Made by a program: the position numbers and the translations under genes. Below the pieces are notes generated by a model that saw only the letters and a list, made by a program, of their open reading frames with translations, was not told the origin of the DNA and made no database searches. DNA of 38,222 nt from Chara braunii (taxonomy: Eukaryota; Streptophyta; Charophyceae; Charales; Characeae), in NCBI GenBank assembly GCA_003427395.1, contig BFEA01000051.1, positions 341,416 to 379,637 of the forward strand. The letters run 5' to 3'. Shown one piece after another: positions 1 through 8,109 of the stretch (its first letter is position 1; each line of letters starts with the position of its first letter).

Positions 1-900
1 AAAAAAAAAAAAAAAAAAAAAAAAAACTATATATGTCCTTGGCTTGTCAATCTCCTTGTTCTTTCTCGCTTCCACGACAAAGTCGACGACTCCAATGGAT
101 TTGAACTTGGATTTGCCCTTTGACAGGCCGTGCCCAACTGAAAAGGGCCCAGGCCCTCAACTGTAGTCTCGGGCCTGGGCGCAGGGTCTGAGGCCCAACC
201 GGAAGCTGCTGGAAGCTTCCAGCCAGGCCACACGCAGCATCCAGGAGGCTGCCACTTCCATAAAAGAAGTGAGGCAGCCCAGGCCAGGCATTCTGGCCAG
301 TGCAGGCAATGTGGAAGTGCTGCTGTGCTATCGCTTGATGCTGCGCTGCTGCCAAAGGCGCTGACGGGGTGCGTAGTGGTGAGGTGGGGCTGCTGGGCAG
401 CGGGGCGCTGGCAGCCATAGCCGGGCTGCTGGGCGCCAGGGGGTAGGAGGGCGATCAGGTGGTCTTCAGGGAAGGAGGCGAGTGTGGGTAATCAAGTTCT
501 GATTGAGGGTGATGAGATGCGTGCCTGGTGCATGAAGAGAGGTCAGCTATGGTGTTGACAGTCGTGTACATCGGTCTTCGAGAGTCGAAGTGAGCCTGTT
601 GCGTGAACCAGCTGTAGGTAGGATAGTCGGGTAGAGTAGGCTGGGCGCTGGGTGCCAGACAGAGAGAGAGGAGCGACTTTGGATACTGTGTTGGTGTGGC
701 CTACGGGCTTGATCATTGGCTCATTACTTCATTGTATTGCTCTATATGGATGGTTTCTCGGTGCATTTTGTACCTCTCTGCTTGGACACGACTACCTGGA
801 CATCTGTGTGATTCCGCAACTTGGTTTTCTGTATATCGTTCACGCTCATATTCCTTAAGTAAGGAACTCCCTTCAGACTAATAGGGGTGCTGATATGAGC
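1..900. other. No recognisable gene; poly-A run and GC-rich repeat-like DNA
   Basis: The window opens with a 26-base A run. The next 400 bases are GC-rich and hold a minus-strand 123-codon frame (47-418) rich in Ala, Pro and Gln with no domain I recognise. A second minus frame (27-233) overlaps it and neither is clearly favoured, so I do not call a gene. From 420 to 900 I see no coding signal. Confidence 0.3.
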
Positions 901-928
901 AGACACCGCTTGTATTGTGGGGGAGGCT

Positions 929-985
929 CCATCTATTAGTGGGGAGCCACACCTGCTGGAAAACGGGTTCAGCGTCCCATGTACA
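929..985 (-). repeat. LINE 3'-UTR-like fragment (copy 1)
   Basis: About 45 bases match the 3' region of the LINE at 17987-18030, sharing the core TGCTGGAAAACGGG followed by CAGCGTCCC as read on the plus strand. A third, weaker match lies at 33512-33536. On the minus strand, which is the LINE sense strand, the core forms a short hairpin (GCTGRA, loop, TCCAGC). This copy has no neighbouring LINE coding sequence and looks like isolated debris. Confidence 0.5.
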
Positions 986-1502
986 ACGTATGAAAATGTC
1001 TCAGGAAGTTAAAAGCCTGCCAGCATTGATTGCCCTGGGTCCCAGGGGATTGACTGTGCAGGGGTGATGGGAAAAAGGAAAAGAAAGGGGGGGGAGCCTC
1101 TTCAGCCCGTGTAGGCAGGCGCCTGATAAAGCATGACCAACTAGCTCTCCCTGTTACAGTCGTTCTTCATGGAAAACAGTTATGTATAGGTATAAAGAAC
1201 AAGGAGAAAAAAAAAAAAAAAAAAAAAAGAACAAGGGGATTGAGTAGTTCGCACCAATTGGTCCCAGTATTTTCCAGGTTGTCTGGAGCAATTGCAGGCC
1301 TCCCCTCCTTGGTGTTGGTAATGAATTGTGCTGTTGATAAAAAAAAATAAAAATAAAAAAAGAACCTGCACCAATGCATGGTTGCTGTAGTCTTCTAGAG
1401 TATAAATAGTGGACTGACATACGTTCATTGTTTTGAATCATCAGATTCTTGTGATTTGTTGTGAAGGTTGCTTGCAATAAAGAAAAATGAAAAAAAGGAG
1501 GG

Positions 1503-2694
1503 AAAATTGCATCTGTAGATTCTGTACCCCACTGAAAGATGGGAATACCCGCTATACCCAGTCCCAGTGCCAACTTGCATCTGTACCCGGAAAACTGCCG
1601 GTGCAAATTATTTGCATGCCCGAGGGACCCAGGTTGGCACTGCAAAATTGTAGTTATATCCAACTACGGGAATGCGCAAATCAATAAATTGTGGACATAC
1701 CCAGGCAAAACTATGGGCATACCCGGGACTGAGGTGGACTTGTGAAATTATTCATATACCCTGCTACCGGATGCCTGAAATTGTGTTCATACCCATGATA
1801 CCCAGCAGCTGCTGAGAACACGTGGTGGGCATGAACATAATTTCCGGGTCTCCTGCAATTTTGCCAGCCCATTTCTGGGCATGGGCATAATTTTGTGGCC
1901 TAGAACTCGGGGCCTGCGTGGTATGCCTACAATTTCGCACAGGGGAAAAGTCGGGTACTATGCAAAGTTGAACGGGCTCCGGGTATAGATGCAAGTTGGG
2001 CCCTGGGACTGGCTATAGCGCTGGCTTTCCACCCCGGGCGCACGGGGTACCCCACCATGCCCGGAATGGCGTCCGGGGCGCCCAGCCGGGCGACCCCCCC
2101 GAGCAGGCACCCGGGCGCCTCTTGCACCAAGGCAGAAAAAGCCNAAGAAAAAAAATTATTGCCGCAGCCCTATTCCAAACGTGCCAACTTTGTCTTCAGC
2201 GGTCGGCGGATTGTTTTTGGGGTCCGGTAGGCCCCATTTTGTACGTTTTTAATTTTTTGGGGGATTCTGGTCGTCGATCTGCATAGATCGACGGTGTGCG
2301 CTGATACAGAATTCAAATTTGCCCCCTCCTGCAACCCTTCCCCTCCCTCTGACCCACAGAAATCAACATACCTGAAAATAAAAAAAGAGGCCGGATTTGG
2401 GCATTACTCCCAAAGCGCAGCAAGGTCTGGTGGTTGAAAAAAAAAAAAAAAAAAACTTGGTGTTTTTTTTGCATGCCCGGGGTACCCCGGGCGTGGTCCC
2501 TACCCGGGCGGGGTGCCCGGGGCGCCCGGCCGGGCGCCCAGGGAAAGCTAGCTATAGCGGGTATTACCGTCTTTGAGTGGGGTACAGATGCAATTTGAAC
2601 AGGGAAAGCTAGCTATAGCGGGTATTACCGTCTTTGAGTGGGGTATTACCGGCAGAGCATGCCCGGCCGGGCGCCCAGGGAAAGCTAGCTATAG
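1503..2694. repeat. Degenerate repeat block with inverted modules
   Basis: A module on the plus strand near 1503-1565 (GCATCTGTA ... CCCCACT-AAAGA ... AATACCCGCTATA) recurs in reverse complement near 2550-2598 and 2612-2650. Between them lie many short GGGCATACCCGGG-like motifs spaced among AAATTA/AATTTT words. One N is present at 2144. No open frame in the block resembles a known protein. It could be a foldback element or a decayed minisatellite. Confidence 0.45.
2539..2693 (+). repeat. 61-bp tandem repeat, two copies plus a partial third
   Basis: The unit begins CAGGGAAAGCTAGCTATAG and continues through a TATTACCGTCTTTGAGTGGGG motif. It starts at 2539, again at 2600 (period 61), and a truncated copy starts at 2676. 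The first and third copies are both preceded by the same GGCCGGGCGCC word. No coding role is visible. Confidence 0.7.
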
Positions 2695-2698
2695 CTAT

Positions 2699-2890
2699 GT
2701 TCGCGTAAACAGCTCGCGAACATGTTCGGGCGAAAATATTTTTTTCCTGTAAAAAAAACACAAAAATTATTACTTTTCCGGTTTTTCATTTTTAACTCAT
2801 GAGTGGCTATGAATTTGAACATAACTCCAAGGCAAAAGTTGCTTGTATTATTATTTCACATAACATATATTGTTTTCAGATTTTTCCAGT

Positions 2891-2933
<43 letters not shown>

Positions 2934-2990
2934 CGCGCTCGGTGGGTTTTGGGCGCTTGTTCGCGTTCGGGCGAACATGTTCTCGTTCGC
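2699..2990. mobile_element. AT-rich miniature element with GTTCG-rich ends
   Basis: An AT-rich body (2735-2930) is bounded by GTTCG/CGAAC-rich ends: GAACATGTTCGGGCGAA near 2718-2734 and an approximately inverted version at 2965-2981. The interior (about 2805-2890, with AACTCCAAGGCAAAAGTTG) is related to the arms of the foldback element at 4590-5045. A long T run follows at 2897-2928. It is non-coding. Boundaries are approximate, and I found no target-site duplication. Confidence 0.4.
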
Positions 2991-3012
2991 CTCCGAAAAT
3001 GAACATGGTGCT

Positions 3013-3070
3013 ACGTAGATACCAGGTTGACGTGGTATACCACGTAGATACCAGGTTGACGTGGTATACC
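3013..3070 (+). repeat. 29-bp direct tandem repeat, two copies
   Basis: Two consecutive identical 29-base units start at 3013 and 3042 (ACGTAGATACCAGG then TTGACGTGGTATACC). The words ACGTAG and GTGGTATACCAC give local dyad symmetry at the junction. No promoter or gene could be tied to it. Confidence 0.75.
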
Positions 3071-3818
3071 GAAGTCGACTTTCCAGTGGTCAATATGGAT
3101 TGGGCAGTCTCTTGCTGCTCACGTGATTGCGAAGCATCTTCATTTTGACCGTCTTATTGACCATTGATGCTAACGTGGCACTTCTCGTAATAATCAGTCA
3201 TTGAGGCTTGATTGGAGTGTGACACGTGACTGATCCGACGTGCACTGCCATCCGTAGGAAGAATGGTGAGGACAAATACTTGCACTTACGAGAGCATGTG
3301 CCTAAACAGAGCCATCTGTGAGAAGACAACGAAGAGGAGATCAGCTAACATATTGTTTGGTTATTGTGTTGTTGATTGATTGATAGTACTTGCCTGTCGT
3401 GGGTTGTCTTGTGGATGTCATTGATTGCGAACTCACCATTGTTGTGTTGTCTTGATCGCACTTGTCGTGGCTGCGGAATATGTACAGTTTGTAGAACAAA
3501 CATCATCAGGAAGATAATTAACAGAAGTAGACACAGAAGAATGAAGATTTTGTTTTCATAGTTAATTTATTTAATTTCTCATTTATTATCGTGGAAAATT
3601 GAAATTTGTTTCGTAGTGTGACCGTGAAATTTATAATTGTCGTTTGAGTTTATTATGCGACAAATACAATGAAAAAAATGACTTACCTCTGAAACTGTTT
3701 GCATGCGTCCATTTTCACCCACTTCATCCCTCTGATCTTCTTTCTCATTTTGATTACCTTTCTCGCTGGTCAAGGAGTAATGAGAATTTATGGCTAAATA
3801 AAAGAAAGACGACAACAA
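3071..3818. other. Non-coding stretch
   Basis: No convincing reading frame, RNA gene or repeat is visible. The sequence becomes AT-rich towards 3540-3700. A long minus-strand frame (3579-4166) that runs into this stretch is a shadow of the charged relic at 3819-4408. Confidence 0.4.
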
Positions 3819-4408
3819 ATGTTGGGCCGTCTTCGCCAGCTGCTCATTGAAATGCACGCCATTGGGCCAGACGCTGAACAATATGTGCGCAATCATTTTG
3901 ATCTGGGTGCTGCAGAAGACTAACTTACAAAGACTGAAAGAAGGATGAACCTCGATCACTTTGTTGCTGCGTAGTTTGCGAAGATAACCAAGGAAGAGGC
4001 CAAGGAAGAAGAGGAAGGAGAACCAAGTGAGAAAAGTGAGGAACCCGAACTTACAAAAGAGATTATGAACAACAAAATAAAACAACTTGAATTTCAAGCT
4101 GCAATGGAAGCAGAATTGAAGAAGAAAGGAGAAAACTAGAGGCAACGAAAAGAACGAAGACAACATGAAAAAAGTTATAAGAAATAAAACAAATTTAATA
4201 TCGAGGATTCAGAAACTGATGTGACGTCTATATTGCAGAATATGATGACGTACCTCGCACTCTTGTGGACAACGTCAATACAAAACTGCAGACGGTGATT
4301 AAAATTAGTGCAGCAGATGAACAATGTCAACGCAAAACTGACGATGCAGAAGAGGCGGAGGACGAGGAGAGGAGGGAGGAGGCGGACATGGAGGAGGAGG
4401 AAAAATGA
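3819..4408 (+). pseudogene. Relic of a charged, probably coiled-coil protein (family unknown)
   Basis: From an ATG at 3819 a single frame reads MLGRLRQLLIEMHAIGPDAE and continues through strongly acidic and basic stretches (KITKEEAKEEEEGEPSEKSE, then KQLEFQAAMEAELKKKGEN). It is broken by in-frame TAA (3921), TAG (3972), TAG (4137) and TAA (4185). Reading each as Gln keeps a sensible protein, which suggests CAA/CAG to TAA/TAG decay. After about 4240 the coding-like sequence changes frame and ends in an acidic EEAEDEERREEADMEEEEK tail at a TGA (4406-4408). The composition suggests a helical charged protein, perhaps part of a mobile element. I do not recognise the family. The opposite-strand 195-codon frame is hydrophobic only because it is antisense to these acidic codons. 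Confidence 0.4.
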
Positions 4409-4589
4409 TGGTGGTGGTGGGGGGGGGGGGGCTACGAAACAGCCGCGGACGCATCCGCGGGGTTGAGCTCGGAGGGTGGCCGCGGTTGGGTGCGGCCGTG
4501 ACTTTCAGGGATTTTTTTAGACTTCAAAAAATTTTCAAAAAAAAAAACAAAAAAGGGGGTTGTAGATCTTTTCGCGATCTAAATTGCGC

Positions 4590-5045
4590 ATATTTTTATT
4601 TTATTTTTTTAACTTCGTCTTCAAATTTTAAAAATTCAAAAACTAATTTTCCTAAGGCAAAAGCTGTTTTATTTATTTTTTCTTCAACAAAAACTTATGA
4701 AACTTATGTGTTTTTTTATTTTAAATCCAGTAACGTTTTTGGATATGACCCCAAGGAAAAAGTTATTCAATATATTTTTCCGCATAACGTTTTTTTTTTT
4801 CCAGGAATTTTCTAGGTAACCAGCCGGGCCGCCCGGGTCCCGTGTGGCCAGCCCGTGCAAGGTCCCAACAAAAAAAACAAAAGAAAACAATTCTAAAAAT
4901 TCTGAAAAAAATCTATGTTATGCAGAAAAATAAACTGACCAACGTTTGCCTCAGGGTCACATCGAAATTCTTCACCAAATTTAAAATAAAAAATAAAATT
5001 CAAGACTATTTTATTCATTTTTATCTTTTTGAATTATTTTGGCCC
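4590..5045. mobile_element. AT-rich foldback (long inverted repeat) element
   Basis: A left arm of about 200 bases (to about 4815) and a right arm (about 4868-5045) are diverged reverse complements. Shared landmarks include ATGACCCCAAGG versus ATGTGACCCTGAGG, TTTTCCGCATAACG versus TTTTCTGCATAACA, and a run into CAGGAATTTTC versus CAGAATTTTTAG. A GC-rich 50-base centre (GGGCCGCCCGGG) separates them. The same AT-rich core recurs at about 2805-2890. There is no coding capacity. Such elements are usually non-autonomous DNA transposons, but I could not define a target-site duplication. Confidence 0.6.
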
Positions 5046-5275
5046 GGCCGGGCAAGTGACCCCGGGCCACTCTGGTACCCTTGGGAATTTTTTTTTTTTT
5101 TTTTTTTTTTTTTTCATAGCCGCCTTCGGGGGGGATTCATAGGAAGGGGGGACCGCCGAGTCTGGGGAGTGGGAGGGCGACTGTGTCGCATCGACCTCCC
5201 TCACCCGCCCCCTACCAACCTTTTTTTTTTTTTTTTTTAATCATTCTTCATGCCAAAAAAAAGGATTGATTGATT

Positions 5276-5456
5276 ACCAATCGAATCGATCGATTCAATC
5301 GGGTCAATCGATCAATCAATCAATCGATGAAAAAAAAAAAAACAATGTTATCCAATCGAATCAATTGATTCGATTAGATAACATTGTCTTTTGTTTTTCA
5401 TCTATTGATTGATTGATTGATTGATTGATACGATTGAATCGATCGATTCGATTGGT
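5276..5456. repeat. Near-perfect 181-bp palindrome of TGAT/ATCA repeats
   Basis: The two halves (5276-5364 and 5365-5456) are almost exact reverse complements. The innermost 44 bases (5343-5386) have 22-base arms with one mismatch. Next out come an A-rich/T-rich pair and (ATCA)n/(TGAT)n runs, then CCAATCGAATCGATCGATT and its complement. A shorter relative follows at about 5478-5505, with (TGAT)n again to 5565. It could extrude as a cruciform or fold into a long RNA hairpin. No gene is present. Confidence 0.85.
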
Positions 5457-5631
5457 TCTTAATTTGGAAATCAAGATCCAATCAACTCGATTGATTCGAT
5501 TGGATAATCAGATAATGTTTGTTCTTTTTTTTTGTTTGTTTGATTGATCGATTGATTGATTGATTAAGGGGGGCGGGGAGGGGGGGGAGGTTCAGGGCGT
5601 TATAGGGGCGAAAGCCTAGTTGATTGGACTA

Positions 5632-5775
5632 CGAGGAGGAGGAAAAGGCCGAGGAGGAGGAGGAGGCAGAGGAGGAACAGGAGGGGGAGGAGAAGGAAGG
5701 ATGGCGAGAAGGAGGAGGAGGAGGCGAAGGAGGAAGAGGAGGAGGAGGAGGAAGGATGAGGAGGAGGATGATCTG
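5632..5775 (+). repeat. Polypurine GGA/GAG tract
   Basis: About 140 bases are nearly pure purine on the plus strand, built from GAGGAGGAG and AGGAGG words. The opposite strand carries polyserine/proline/leucine-like frames and the plus strand glycine/arginine-like frames. Both follow from the trinucleotide repeat, so I do not call them genes. Confidence 0.75.
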
Positions 5776-5780
5776 CCTCT

Positions 5781-7890
5781 GACAAGTTCGGATCCCGCCG
5801 CACTTAGAGGATCCATCTACATCATACCGTTCATTACATCTGATAATACTGCGCCGTCATGTCACATCGCCTATATTGCGGATGTTCGCATTGCCCTTAC
5901 CCTAGCTCACATTCTCCACTAGCCTCATCAAGGGTTTATGAGGGCGTCTTAGGGGTCCAGGAGCCATGTTCTTCTTAGTCCGGTAATGTGTAGGTTGGAA
6001 GTGGAAGACTGTGCAAATCCGACTGCCCAAGCACTGCAGTCGCAGGATGTTAGGGTTGTGAACTTGTGAGGGTTGCTGAGTCGAGGTTCATGGGGGTTGC
6101 TAAAGGGGCTTATGCCCGTGTTATTTTTTAACCTACCATGAGTATCGGATGACCTCTTAGCAGTACAATGTCCGTGATCACGGGAGCCCGGCCGCTGACA
6201 AGTTCGGATACCGACGAACTTTGAGGATCGCGCTTTGTTCCAGGCATTCGCGGAATCTGCCATCGATTGGGCGTGGTTGACGCACGAGCGTTGCTGGGAC
6301 TACAAAAGTAAGCATTGCCAGAACACATGCGTGCCTTGTCGATTTACAGAATGGGGGTTTGTGGGGGATGCATAAGGGTCTTGGAGCCCTAGTTGTTTTT
6401 GTACTAGCGGTGTCGACAAGATTTAAGGTTTCCACGCTGTTCTGGTCTTTCGAGGGAACCTCCTGCAAATCCACGCTAATTTTTGTCGTTGTTCGTGCTT
6501 CAAAGGCTTGCAGTGCCAGCACATGAGCTCGCCTTGTCGCCGAAGTTAATCGGGGTTTATAGGGGGTCACTTGAGGGACCTCGGACCATAATTTTTATTT
6601 CCGCAATCGGACATGGATTTACTGGTGATGGTAACCTTGGCCATGGTTTTTTTCTTTTGCCGCAACCCGTCCACCTATAACGGTTTGCGACGTTGTTGTG
6701 GTCGTTCGTGTCCTTCGCCTCCGAAAACGCACAGGTTTCGAAGCAGCGTGTACTGCAGAGGCTTGCAGCGCCAGTATACGACCTCGCCTTGGCGGTGTAG
6801 TTCATCGGGGTTTATAGGGGTTGCTTGAGGGTCATTCAACCATATTTGTTTTTATCCGCAAACACTCATAGCCTTACATTTGTGATGACGTTTATCCCAC
6901 AGTCAATTCATTGCAACCGAGGAATACCAGTTCGTCGTGGATTCTGTCTCCGGCAAGTTCGGATCCCAGCGCACTTCTAGGATCCTTCACTCGCCTAAAC
7001 CACGCTTCATGTTACAATCGCAGATGACGCCCAACCGATGGGCCTTTATCATACGTTGTTGAATTGGGGATACGCGCGGTCCCACGTCCTCCTTGCCACG
7101 CATCACACAACGCCAAAAACATGGAATCGACATACTCACAAAACCGAAACACGCTTGGTCCCTTGGGTGTCCGACCCATAACCAAATGCCACAGAAATCT
7201 TAAGGGCGTCGTGCGCTAGACGTCGTATAAATATCGCGCGGACTCATGCTTCCTCATAACGACTAGTCGTGCATGACTTCGCAAGGAGTCGCAATGATGG
7301 CGTACTATGTACTGCCGATACTCACATGGCCCTCGATGGTATCAAGGGTCCTGTTTGACATTCAAGTGTCGGCTGACACGCGCCTTGAGGGACTAACCTC
7401 TCAACGCTGGACAATCGCCAAGGCGGTTGCGGGACCTACCCTCTTCAGCAACCTGCGGGGATGAGTGGTAGGCAGACCAAGGCCCTTTGTAGCAGCTGGG
7501 TTTTGTTATTGGAGGCCCGTAAACAGGTCAATGGATTTGACTTTAACAGTTGCTACAGACTTTAACGTCCAACTAATAAATTTATAAAAAGCAAAAGGTG
7601 AAAGGGGGTCTCCCTTTTCTATCGATGCAATTTTAGTCACCAGAGACGAGACATGAAATATTTGGATGCCCTTCGACTAAGATAATCAATGCAATCGAAG
7701 GAGTCCGTTCTTTGCCAAGTTCGGATGTCGGCGCACTTCGCATGTTACGCTTTGCCACATCGTTCGTGCCATCCGCCTGCAAATTTGTGTCTTCCTTTTA
7801 CGGCAAATCGGCTGCAGGAGATCGCATTGCAAGCACACGGGCTCGCCATGTAGAAATGCCGCATCGGGGATTTGGGGGGGATGGGAGGGG
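5781..7890 (+). repeat. Field of degenerate dispersed repeats
   Basis: Two motifs recur. One (CAAGTTCGGATCCC, then GCGCACTT, then AGGATC) appears near 5785, 6200, 6958 and 7719. The other (GCTTGCAGYGCCAG, ACACG, CTCGCCTTGTCG, then ATCGGGGTTTATAGGGG) appears near 6317, 6515, 6770 and 7829. Between the middle copies the spacing is about 200 and 255 bases. All frames are short and no protein is recognisable. The block looks like a decayed long-period repeat or an element amplified in place. Confidence 0.5.
7226..7233 (+). promoter_or_regulatory. Candidate TATA box
   Basis: TATAAATA sits in GC-rich flanks (GTCG before, TCGCGCGG after), 39 bases before an ATG at 7273 that opens a 63-codon frame ending at 7464. 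That frame resembles nothing I know. The match is good but short and could be chance; there is no independent sign of transcription. Confidence 0.25.
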
Positions 7891-8109
7891 GGTTGGTGGT
7901 TTGTGTGGGGTCAAAGACGCATATTGACATGATATTGTTAGTATTCGTGCTTACAGTTTGATCCGCTGTTTTGCAGGGTATGAAAACGAATTCGAATTGC
8001 CCGTTTACTCCGCACTGGAGAGTTTAATCAATTTTTTTCCTAATGGGGACCTCGTCCATGACACCGACAGTTATATGACGGCGGAAAGGACGGTTCAACG
8101 AACGGCCGC

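Noticed and set aside
3579-4166. 195-codon hydrophobic minus-strand frame that could pass for a membrane protein
   Set aside because: It is antisense to an acidic coding relic; GAA/GAG/AAG codons read backwards give Phe/Leu/Ser-rich sequence.
5600-5922. Gly/Arg-rich plus-strand and Ser/Pro/Leu-rich minus-strand frames
   Set aside because: Both are products of the GGA trinucleotide tract.
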